DNA of 64,000 nucleotides, taken from Patiria pectinifera (taxonomy: Eukaryota; Echinodermata; Asteroidea; Valvatida; Asterinidae). Position numbers and translations under genes: made by a program. The DNA is taken from positions 11,594,001-11,658,000 of the forward strand of contig CM057136.1 in the NCBI GenBank assembly GCA_029964075.1. The letters run 5' to 3'. This document shows, in pieces, positions 52,001 to 61,057 of the stretch. The number at the start of each line of letters is the position of its first letter. The first letter of the stretch is position 1. The notes under the pieces were generated by a model. That model ran no database searches. It was not told the DNA's origin and was given only the letters and a program-made list of their open reading frames with translations.

Positions 52001-54271
52001 TATTATGCCCGAGTTTGTTTCTGTGCGTAAATTGCCATAGAGTAGGCTGTCAGCGAGCTTCACTCCGTGGTGTGTTTACTTGCTATATCTCGTCTTGACG
52101 GTATCTTGTTCTGACAAATTTCTGATTTTTTGGACATATATCGAGAGCTAGTTAGTCTGGCAAGAACGTCCAACAAATTTGAAGTCCGTAGACCCAATAC
52201 TCGTGGAGAAAATGTGACATAAGCAAGAATATTATGCCCGAGTTTGTTTCTGTGCGTAAATTGCCATAGAGTAGGCTGTCAGCGGGCTTCACTCCGTGGT
52301 GTGTTTACTTGCTATATCTCGTCTTGACGGTATCTTGTTATGAAAAATTTCGGATTTTTTGACATATATCGAGAGCTAGTTAGTCTGGCAACAACGTCCA
52401 ACAAGTTTGAAGTCCGTAGACCCAATACTCGTGGAGAAAATGTGACATAAGCAAGAATATTATGCCCGAGTTTGTTTCTGTGCGTAAATTGCCATAGAGT
52501 AGGCTGTCAGCGGGCTTCACTCCGTGGTGTGTTTACTTGCTATATCTCGTCTTGACGGTATCTTGTTATGAAAAATTTCTGATTTTTTGGACATATATCG
52601 AGAGCTAGTTAGTCTGGCAACAACGTCCAACAAGTTTGAAGTCCGTAGACCCAATACTCGTGGAGAAAATGTGACATAAGCAAGAATATTATGCCCGAGT
52701 TTGTTTCTGTGCGTAAATTGCCATAGAGTAGGCTGTCAGCGGGCTTCACTCCGTGGTGTGTTTACTTGCTATATCTCGTCTTGACGGTATCTTGTTATGA
52801 AAAATTTCTGATTTTTTGGACATATATCGATAGCTAGTTAGTCTGGCAACAACGTCCAACAAGTTTGAAGTCCGTAGACCCAATACTCGTGGAGAAAATG
52901 TGACATAAGCAAGAATATTATGCCCGAGTTTGTTTCTGTGCGTAAATTGCCATAGAGTAGGCTGTCAGCGGGCTTCACTCCGTGGTGTGTTTACTTGCTA
53001 TATCTCGTCTTGACGGTATCTTGTTATGAGAAAGTTCGAATTTTTCGGGCATGTATCGAGAGCTAGTTAGTCTGGCAACAACGTCCAACAAGTTTGAAGT
53101 CCGTAGACCCAATACTCGTGGAGAAAATGTGACATAAGCAAGAATATTATGCCCGAGTTTGTTTCTGTGCGTAAATTGCCATAGAGTAGGCTGTCAGCGG
53201 GCTTCACTCCGTGGTGTGTTTACTTGCTATATCTCGTCTTGACGGTATCTTGTTATGAAAAATTTCTGATTTTTTGGACATATATCGATAGCTAGTTAGT
53301 CTGGCAACAACGTCCAACAAGTTTGAAGTCCGTAGACCCAATACTCGTGGAGAAAATGTGACATAAGCAAGAATATTATGCCCGAGTTTGTTTCTGTGCG
53401 TAAATTGCCATAGAGTAGGCTGTCAGCGGGCTTCACTCCGTGGTGTGTTTACTTTCTATATCCCGTCTTGACGGTATCTTGTTATGAAATATTTCTGATT
53501 TTTTGACATGTATCGAGAGCTAGTTAGTCTGGCAACAACGTCCAACAAATTTGAAGTCCGTAGACCCAATACTCGTGGAGAAAATGTGACATAAGCAAGA
53601 ATATTATGCCCGAGTTTGTTTCTGTGCGTAAATTGCCATAGAGTAGGCTGTCAGCGGGCTTCACTCCGTGGTGTGTTTACTTTCTATATCCCGTCTTGAC
53701 GGTATCTTGTTATGAAATATTTCTGATTTTTTGGACATATATCGATAGCTAGTTAGTCTGGCAACAACGTCCAACAAATTTGAAGTCCGTAGACCCAATA
53801 CTCGTGGAGAAAATGTGACATAAGCAAGAATATTATGCCCGAGTTTGTTTCTGTGCGTAAATTGCCATAGAGTAGGCTGTCAGCGGGCTTCACTCCGTGG
53901 TGTGTTTACTTGCTATATCTCGTCTTGACTGTATCTTGTTATGATACATTTCTGGGGTTTTTTACATATATCGAGAGCTAGATAGTCTGGCAACAGCGTC
54001 CAACAAGTTTGAAGTCCGTAGACTCGATACTCGTGGAGAAAATGTGACATAAGCAAGAATATTATGCCTGAGTTTGTTTCTGTGCGTAAATTGCCATAGA
54101 GTAGGCTGTCAGCGGGCTTCACTCCGTGGTGTGTTTACTTGCTTTATCTCATCTTGACGGTATTTCTGATTTTTTGGACATGTATCGAGAGCTAGTTAGT
54201 CTGGCAACAACGTCCAACAAGTTTGAAGTCCTTGGACCCAATACTCGTTGAGAAAATGTGACATAAGCAGA
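31033..54271 (+). repeat. Satellite array, about 100 copies of a 228-229-bp unit
   Basis: The landmark TGGCAACAACGTCCAACAAG recurs at 31384, 31612, 31840, 32068 and 32297 and so on up to 54202, giving a 228-229-bp period and roughly 100 head-to-tail copies. Most of the unit is nearly invariant: GTAGACCCAATACTCGTGG, GACATAAGCAAGAATATTAT, TAGAGTAGGCTGTCAGCGGG, GGTGTGTTTACTTGCTATAT. Variation concentrates in a window of about 40 bp after CGGTATCTTGTT, with recurrent types TATGAAAAATTT, TCTGACAAATTT, TGTGAAAAATTT and TATGAAATATTT, and CGATAGC or CGAGAGC. The first unit (31101-31383) carries an internal duplication of about 54 bp, and the unit near 50600 lacks 35 bp. Stops in every frame and the 229-bp length argue against coding. 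Repeated minus-strand ORFs of 60-70 codons are by-products. Confidence 0.97.
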
Positions 54272-54289
54272 GTTGCTGACACGAGTCAT

Positions 54290-54440
54290 GTGACTTGGAC
54301 TCGAGTCGGACTCGAGTCGCTATTTTTGTGACTTGTGACTTGACTTGTAACTACCAGCTTTGACTTGTGACTTGACTTGGACTTGCAAACAATGACTTGT
54401 GACTTGACTTGGGATTGCAAAAAATGACTTGTTACCAACC
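54290..54440. repeat. ACTTG-rich simple repeats, left block
   Basis: GACTCGAGTCGGACTCGAGTC is followed by irregular repeats of TGACTTGTGACTTGACTTGG, a pattern seen inside hAT-like elements of animals. The same words form the ordered minisatellite at 55034-55233. Confidence 0.6.
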
Positions 54441-55033
54441 CAAGTCAGACGCTACTCGAGCGACCCAATACACTTTAATTAAGCTATTATACTTTTAATT
54501 AGCTTTTTCATTCCAGAAAATAGACCTCAGTGACTGAATCCAGTAAAATGAATAGTTCCCACTAGTTTAAAAAGTGTTCAATAAGACTGTCACAACAAAC
54601 TACAGTTTTCAATGACCAATTGTCCCTTGCTTAATGTATTGGTTGAACAAACTTTGAAAGGAACCTTTCATGAAAAGAAAGCAGGCCTTTGTCAATTGCA
54701 TGTAAAATACCGGATAGCCTAACCCATTGGTGGGCGTTTATGAAAACTGAACAATAAAGTGTTAGTATACTACATGTAATCGAGTGAGGAAGTCTTTTTT
54801 TCACGGTCATCTCAACATTTATTTCTACAATGTAAAATAAATTTATTAAAGTATACAAAGGGCTAATATCTGACAGATATGTGATAAACTACAAGAATAG
54901 TAATTGCAACACATTGAAAAAGGGGAATTAAGGAGGCATGTTCAAAATAACTCGTAAGTTCACGCCAGGTTAATTCTTTTCACTTATTACAGCTGGACAA
55001 AATAATGTGCAACTTGACTTGTTTTTAGACCAA

Positions 55034-55233
55034 ATGACCTGTGACTTGACTTGTGACTGGACCTAATGACTTGTGACTTGACTTGTGACTGGACTTAATG
55101 ACTTGTGATTTGACTTGTGACTGGACCTAATGACTTGTGACTTGACTTGTGACTGGACCTAATGACTTGTGACTTGACTTGGACTTGCAAACAATGACTT
55201 GTGACTTGACTTGGACTTGCAAAAAATGACTTG
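55034..55233 (+). repeat. 32-bp minisatellite
   Basis: ATGACTTGTGACTTGACTTG plus TGACTGGACCTA repeats at 55034, 55066, 55098 and 55130, an exact 32-bp step. It then gives way to GGACTTGCAAACA and GGACTTGCAAAAA variants up to 55233. It is non-coding; the minus-strand ORF with repeated Ser/His/Lys residues is an artefact. Confidence 0.85.
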
Positions 55234-55702
55234 CGTGCCGTACAAGTGGTTTGGAGAAATTTTTCAAAACCTCGCTTCTCTGTAGTTTCAAAATGGCGCC
55301 TTCCACCGTTTGTTGTCAAATGTTTGCGGAGTGTTTTTTTTTCAGGGGGGCGGAACCTGGGGGGGGGCAGCGTTTCAAAAGGGGTCACCAATGGCGGTTC
55401 CGCAACAAATGCGCCCAAAATCTGAATAGGGCCGACGGACCGTCCTCCGATCACAGCAATTTCGAGCGAACAAGGGCGGGGGGGGGGGGGTAATTTGGGG
55501 TCGGAAGGAGCAAAAACTCAATTCACGCCCGTTGGGGGCGCCCTACAGTAAGGTAGCCGCAAACAGAGGGCTTGTTTTCAGGCCAGAAATCGCAGTCAGA
55601 GATTTTTTTCTCGCAATTTTTTGATGAAATATGAGTCATCCATCCTTCCTCGTGCCGTACAAGTGGTTTGGAGAAATTTTTCAAAACCTCGCTTCTCTAT
55701 AG
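55234..55702. repeat. 52-bp direct repeat flanking about 365 bp
   Basis: CGTGCCGTACAAGTGGTTTG and the following 32 bases occur at 55234-55285 and again at 55651-55702 with one mismatch (CTGTAG against CTATAG). Between them is G-rich sequence including a G-run near 55479-55491. It may mark a tandem duplication or the ends of a small inserted element. Confidence 0.7.
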
Positions 55703-56171
55703 GGTGCAGACCAGTAAATGGGTCCGAAATTGCCTGCGCCGGCCAAATCACGATTTGCATGGCCTCAAAATCTTCGGTATTTGAGCATGCTGTGGGCCAT
55801 GAACTTGAGGGTTTGTAAAAAATATGGGTGGAAACCGTGCACAGGACTTGGAGCTTGCAGTTCTGTGTAATTTTGATGTAATTTGGACCCTAAAAGCGCT
55901 CTACTTTGCAATGGAGTGTAGGCATCGTTTTTCAAAATGGCGATGGGCTTCAGGACTATTTTCAGGGGTGATCATCTTCAGATGGAAATTTCTCCTAAAA
56001 GTCATCAGTTGACCCCCCGAAAATTGAAAAGAAAATGAAAGCTGATGAAATAAGCTTTAATTTGATGTGTGTCTCGAACACCTTGGAGAGTTGTGAGTAT
56101 TTTTCCCGAATTTTTGATGTGGGAGCATTTACCATTGGGGTCAATGGAAGTTTGTTTACTGGTCTGCTACC
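55703..56171. mobile_element. Small element with 13-17-bp inverted ends
   Basis: GCAGACCAGTAAA just inside the left end (55706) is complemented by TTTACTGGTCTGC at 56155-56167. The 470-bp interior has no credible gene. It forms the right-hand part of the insertion into the satellite array. Confidence 0.5.
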
Positions 56172-56424
56172 ATAAGCAAGAATATTATGCCCGAGTTTCT
56201 TTGTGTGTACATTGCAATACAGTATAGCTCTCTTCGGGCTTCTCTCCGTGCTGCGTTTACTTGCTATATGATCTCGTCTTGACGTTGACGGTATCTCGAT
56301 GAGAAATTCTCGACTATTAATTTTTGACATTTATGGAGAGCTAGATAGTCTGACAACAACGTCCAACAAGTTTAAAATCCGTAGACCCAATAGTCGTGGA
56401 GAAAATGCGACATAAGCAAGAATT
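56171..56424 (+). repeat. Diverged satellite unit beyond the insertion
   Basis: One full unit with clear homology to the array: ATAAGCAAGAATATTATGCC, CGGGCTTCTCTCCGTG, CTCGTCTTGACG, CAACGTCCAACAAGTTTA, GACCCAATAGTCGTGG, then AGCAAGAATTTTGTG. It is far more diverged than interior units and shares AGTCGTGG, GCTAGATAGTC and ATACAGTA with the left-edge unit. Confidence 0.85.
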
Positions 56425-57003
56425 TTGTGTCTCAATATAACACAGTCAGTGGTCATTTATCTCGTATTGTATCTCGTATTCGGGCCGCACAAGCGGAACC
56501 AGCCACAGAGGGCGCTGTTGGCTTAATCAGTCAAGAACACCAAGTGTGATGTGATCGTGATCAAAATACAACGATGATGGTAGGTCTAGGCCTTTTAACT
56601 TCATATCGTTTTTACTTTTTTCATTTAATCATTAAGAACCTGTTGTCTGTTCATGTTTAAGTATAAAATAATAAACCTTTTTAGTGCGCCACATTAATCA
56701 TGTATGCCAATTTCCGGACACAAACTTCTGTAGAAACTACAAAGTACGGACATTTCGGAACTAGCATGACTATCTATAGGCCAGCTGAGTAGAACTGGAA
56801 GTACCGGTGTCACATGAAAATCCGACTCCTATGAAAATCGGACCCCTATTTCCCTATTATTGGTTGATCCCTCGCACGTGACAGGTCACTCTCCCGAAAC
56901 TATCCTAAAAATAGCATAGTATCGTACTCACGCGTGCGCAGTCATGGCAGTACTACCAATGAGTCCACATTTCATAGAGTCGGATATTCACGCTACACCG
57001 GAA
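56425..57003. other. Non-coding stretch
   Basis: Unique-looking sequence. GATG|GTAGGT near 56580 could be a donor, but no exon could be defined. Confidence 0.4.
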
Positions 57004-57004
57004 C

Positions 57005-58032
57005 TATGGGTATTAAATCCCGGTAGGCCTACATACCGTTATTTCGTTTTACCGTTTTAGATTTTCTCAAAAACAAACACAGTCAACGAACCATTGACTG
57101 TTTTGTCGTTTTACAGTTTTGTTAAACGGTCAAATGGCGCGGTATTACTATTAGTCACAAAAAACAATGACCTTTTTGTTATTTTTTTAAATTGTAAAAA
57201 GCGATAAACGGTTAGGCGTAGTTGCTTTATTTTTAGAGTGTTGTTTTACAAAAACATGACATTAACGGTCAATAGTCTTGTCGACCATTTTTGGATTCAG
57301 GTTTGGCAATTAAGCAATGCACCTTGGAATGTTATTGTGTCGACCTCGTGATCGATTCACTGAATGGGATTAAGTTGCCCTTCTTACAATTATGTCGTTC
57401 TCACGACAGAATTTGCGAATATTGGCTATTGAAGAGCTGCGCCAAACTCCAATTTCCTTCAAAATATCTGCAACTTCTTCATATGTCTTACCACCCTGTA
57501 TCCATTCTGAAATTTCCTCCTTGAAAATTTCCACCGCCATTTTTGCTTGCAACTCTTTAAGCCCCACCAATTAATCTCAGTAGATGGGGGTCAGGGTTAC
57601 GCCAGGAATCACACCACGCATTAATTATGCCGAGGTAACTCTTTTCGTGCACGGCACGGTCCCCCTCCACCCTCCCTCCCTCCCCCCCCCCTTGCCCACC
57701 GCCACAAAATGCACCATTGACTGTTAACTATGACACTGAAATAAAAATAAAAAGAGTCTGTATTCAATACTGACCGTTTTGCTGTTTTTCAAAGTTATTT
57801 GTGTAAAATTGAAAAACAAAAATCATTGATCGTTATGCTGTAATGAATTTTACTAAACTGATAAAACGAAATAACCGTTTTTATCATAAAACCGTTTGAC
57901 CATTTTACAAAACTGTAAAACGACATAACGGTCAAGAGTTCGTTTACTGTTTTTGTTTTTGAGGAAATCCAAAACGGTGAAACGAAATAACGGTATGTCC
58001 CGGGATTGTATTATACGTAATACCCATGGGTA
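57005..58032. mobile_element. DNA transposon remnant with long inverted ends
   Basis: The left end at about 57005-57140 and right end at about 57890-58032 are imperfect inverted repeats. ATGGGTATTA and AATCCCGG are followed by ACATACCGTTATTTCGTTT, CTCAAAAACAAA and GTCGTTTTACAGTTTTGT, and the complements return in reverse order on the right. ACCGTT/AACGGT hexamers are numerous in both ends, possible transposase-binding sites. The interior carries one small helix-turn-helix ORF on the - strand. At 1.03 kb it is too short for a full transposase, so it is probably a deletion derivative. Confidence 0.75.
57370..57540 (-). CDS. Helix-turn-helix N-terminal fragment of a transposon protein
   Basis: From the ATG at 57540 the frame encodes 56 residues ending at TAA (57370-57372). 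It reads MAVEIFKEEISEWIQGGKTY, continues EEVADILKEIG, and ends with SSIANIRKFCREN. The order helix, 'GKTYEEVADIL' helix, short turn and 'SSIANIRKFC' recognition helix resembles the N-terminal DNA-binding segment of uncharacterised integrase-core proteins in fish and invertebrate genomes (LYKWI..GLTYEQIS..L, then S.RSVRRFC). The catalytic part is absent. A role in binding the element's own ends is plausible but inferred. It lies centrally between the inverted repeats at 57005-58032, supporting transposon origin. Confidence 0.5.
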   Translation of the reverse strand: MAVEIFKEEISEWIQGGKTYEEVADILKEIGVWRSSSIANIRKFCRENDIIVRRAT

Positions 58033-59749
58033 GGCATATCAACGCGAACATGCTGTATACTCCACGACTACAAAGTACGGAACTAGCATGATCCGAACCA
58101 AGGCCAACATGCTAACAGCGCTGCTTTTGTCATTTGATCTTATTTTTTGAGCTTATTTCAAATTTGATGTTATTAAGAACTGGACCCCATGATGACCTTT
58201 GACCCCAGTTTGGTCATGTGAAATGTTGGGGCTGGGCTCCTGATACCATTGACAAAGTTTGGTTGAAATCGGTCAAAATATGTAGGAGCAATAGACAATG
58301 TCAATGTTTGTTGCTAACTAACTAACCAACAGACTAACGGAGAGACAGGAATATGTAGAGCTGACTATCCGCAGCAAAAAACACAAAACTAATAATTCCC
58401 TGTCCTCGGACATTAAGATATCCTGTAATTTGGAGAAAGTTGCTCTGAAACCAAAGGATTTTTACAGGATAGCTAGACAGGCTAGGCCCCCCCCCCAAGA
58501 GGTTGTCAATGTGTGTGGGTTTGGTTTTTTTTGCCATTTTTTTTTTAAGTCCCACGATTTGACCTTGGTGATATGTGGCCTATTTTCGAGTAGTATAATA
58601 TGGGGGTGTAACGCCACCAACGTCCAAATAGTCCTCCCCCCCAAAAAAAACCCCACTTCTGTGGCCAAAAAATTTGGGCGAACTTCTAAAAAAACCAAAT
58701 TGTGAGCCAGCCCCCCCCCCCAGCCAAATTCTGGGTGCGCCACTGTAGCTACATGTAGATGTTCATCATGACTAAGGCGCTGTGATATTCCCTGGGTTTT
58801 TTTAAGTTCCCAGGCAGTGTAGCCACTGCATCAAAATCCTAAAATGGAAAATACTACATTTCACAAATGTAAATGTATTTCACTTAATTAATAAAACATC
58901 CCAACATGTCTGACCTCTAAATTCATAGCCCTCAAAACACTGAGCTCCTGTTGGCCCAGCAACTCAGTTTGTAGTTGGTAACTATTGACTTAATCTCAAG
59001 TCCAAAGAACAATCACTCAACTGGGTCCAACTGTTAACTGTTGGGCTTGTCCATGTCAACAAACAGCATTGATGCTTGGGTGCATTGTGCACCCTATGTG
59101 CGTACATGTATGTGCATGGACCATGCACAGTGTCAAGAAAGTTGGATGGCTTCACTTTAAGGAATTAGTTGTGCCTCCACCAAAAACATGCACATTGCAT
59201 GTAGATTTACAAGATGACTACCGGCAATTACATGCATAGTGTATATTGCATGCATGTGAGCTATGCCTTAACATTTGTTCCAAGTCAGATCGACATCTAG
59301 TCAACATAACTGATCAGCACTTCCCTATTACCTAGTGGTTAGTGATACTCGGTTGTAATAAGGTCACTGCATTGCTAGGGAGGTAAGTATGTTTAGTGTA
59401 ATACATTCGGGTAAAGGTTGTAGTTTACTTAACCCTAACTCCCTAGGGGGTATGCAAAATCGTATTAAAATTGGAGGATTCAGGACTGTTAAGGCCATTT
59501 GTACGAATGAGATTTGACTTTGCAAGTGTATTTGGACCTAAGATTGCTAATAATTACATTTGTCGAGTGGGTTGAGCTCTTACAGTACATCAATAAATTG
59601 GCAATTCAAACTGCAAGAGTTACGTAACTACTACTGGCAATTCCTATTTACAAGTTCAGCACCTTTTCAAAACTGTAACAACGACTGCTTAAAAAAAGCG
59701 AGTTTGATCAATTGCTTAACTGTAGGTATTTGTTATTTTTTCCACTCAG
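58033..59749. other. Non-coding stretch upstream of the STYXL1-like gene
   Basis: A C-rich/T-rich mobile-element end lies at about 58430-58745; read on the - strand it begins CAGTGGCGCACCCAGAATTT, similar in style to the terminus near 814. A consensus donor (GGGAG|GTAAGTAT) at 59382/59383 could close a 5' non-coding exon of the downstream gene. No promoter element could be fixed. Confidence 0.4.
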
Positions 59750-59771
59750 GCAATGCGAACAACAATAGGCT

Positions 59772-59846
59772 ATGGGATCAACGTGCACAAAGAAGAAGAC
59801 ATCTGTTGCCCAATGCAAAGAGCCAGACAAGCAGAATAACATCTTG
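59772..59846 (+). CDS. STYXL1: STYXL1-like protein, predicted first coding exon
   Basis: The exon spans about 59750-59846. It follows the polypyrimidine acceptor TTATTTTTTCCACTCAG and ends at the donor ATCTTG|GTGAGTAG. Read in the frame that joins the terminal exon, a stop (TAG at 59766) is followed two codons later by ATG at 59772 in a favourable context (G at -3, G at +4). It encodes 25 residues, MGSTCTKKKTSVAQCKEPDK then QNNIL. Gly2, Thr6 and Lys7 fit the N-myristoylation consensus, and Cys5 could be palmitoylated. The intron of 1211 bp is phase 0. The acceptor before the exon implies an upstream non-coding exon. Joined to the terminal exon the protein is 377 residues. If this exon is skipped, translation would start at 61121. 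Confidence 0.6.
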
Positions 59847-61057
59847 GTGAGTAGGGTTACACGTACACTTCAGCCTTTGTGACTGAGAAAAGGTGTTTGG
59901 TTTTGGCACTAAAGGACTTAAGTTTTTTTTTATAATTCTGCACATGTTCCACTCATGACCGTGTTATTGTTGATTGCAATCCTCATTATTTGAGGAGTTC
60001 AAAGGGGCATTCGGTTCTTTTTTGCGCAGCTCCAAAACATACATGTACATGTGGTCAGTCTATGAATTTAGGGTCCATTTTTATCCCTGCTACATCTGAC
60101 GTCTGGGATTTGCACTTGCAGTTGTGGATGCAGTCCTCAACCCTCCTGCTTTTTAAACAGTCACAGACAGTCAACATTTCCGTCCACTTCCCCTGCTATA
60201 CTTTTAACACAGGCTAGTCACCAGCAGTCAGATCGTATGTCAAGCAAGCACTGTGACTAGTCAAAGTCAGTCAGCAGACCATGAACAGACAAAGCAGGCA
60301 AGTTGTGGGCACAGCTGGCGTATGAATCACACACAGTCAAAGCAAAGCTGTATAGTTACATAAACAGTCACAGCCAGTCAATCCTGCTTCATGTAGGCTG
60401 GGAATTCTTGGACTACTTGGCACAGAATGTATGTTTGCATAGGAGGGTTAATGCAGTCGTGATCCAATTTGAGTTATTATAACAGCTACCTACCCAACAA
60501 TAAAAAATCATTTGATGTCATTGTTAATAATACTTTAAATTAAATGGCAAATGATAAAGTTCAGAGGTAAGAGAGCAGGAATATCATATCACACTTTGGA
60601 CTCTAAATTTATAGAATGATCCATGTACTTGTACTTGTGTGGGCGTAACTTTAGCCAGGTTTGTATCAAGCTTCCAGTCATACATGAATCAGTCAAAGGT
60701 CACTTACTCTTCTGATAAAACACTCTTGTCCAAAATCCTTACCCTATACAATCTGAATTAAAATTTGAAAACCAGTCGATGTTCTTCATTGCAAGTGTTC
60801 AATATCCTTTATTTGTTGAGAATGTCCATTACCGTGATCAGATTTGGTATTTATGATAAGCACATGAATGTATAAATTGATTGCCTCAACAAATGATTTT
60901 GTGTATTGCTTGTTCCATGTAATAGCTCGCAAAAAAATCAAAAAAAAATTATTCCTTATAGAGGTACATGTATTGTTTTTTATGGAATATGGAATTTTTC
61001 AAACTCTGAAAAACATATTTTCAACGATTTTTTTTCCTGTCAATCTGTGTTTTGCAG
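59847..61057 (+). other. Predicted intron of the STYXL1-like gene
   Basis: Bounded by GTGAGTAG and TCTGTGTTTTGCAG. It contains copy 2 of the dispersed repeat also seen at 24624-24790 (here about 60190-60425). No other gene recognised inside. Confidence 0.6.
60190..60425. repeat. Dispersed repeat, copy 2
   Basis: Shares ACACAGGCTAGTCACCAGCAG-type, GTGACTAGTCAAA, CAGTCAATCCTGCTTCATGT and GGGAATTCTTGGA motifs in order with 24624-24790. It lies inside the intron and is rich in CAGTCA words. Confidence 0.55.

Larger units (their letters stand above)
54272..56170. mobile_element. Nested insertion interrupting the array edge
   Basis: The satellite stops after GACATAAGCA at 54271 and resumes with CATAAGCAAG at 56171, so the 8-mer CATAAGCA stands on both sides of a 1.9-kb block. 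That suggests an 8-bp target-site duplication (hAT-like), though the 8-mer is also native to the unit. The outer ends (GTTGCTGAC and, complemented, GTAGCAGAC) are weakly similar. The block is composite: an ACTCGAGTC/ACTTG-rich left part, AT-rich middle, minisatellite, a 52-bp duplication and a small inverted-repeat element. Confidence 0.55.

Noticed and set aside
35117-54122. Recurrent minus-strand ORFs of 60-70 codons inside the satellite array, such as 35117-35311, 38091-38285 and 44491-44685
   Set aside because: They arise only where single mutations remove a stop from the repeat unit; most units have stops in all frames and the unit length is usually 229 bp, which does not keep a frame.
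31033-54271. A CRISPR-like array
   Set aside because: The repeats are long, contiguous and without unique spacers, and the context is a eukaryotic genome.
54631-55454. Minus-strand ORFs over the insertion, including a Ser/His/Lys-rich C-terminus
   Set aside because: The repetitive residues are a translation of the ACTTG minisatellite, and the frame crosses several unrelated repeats.
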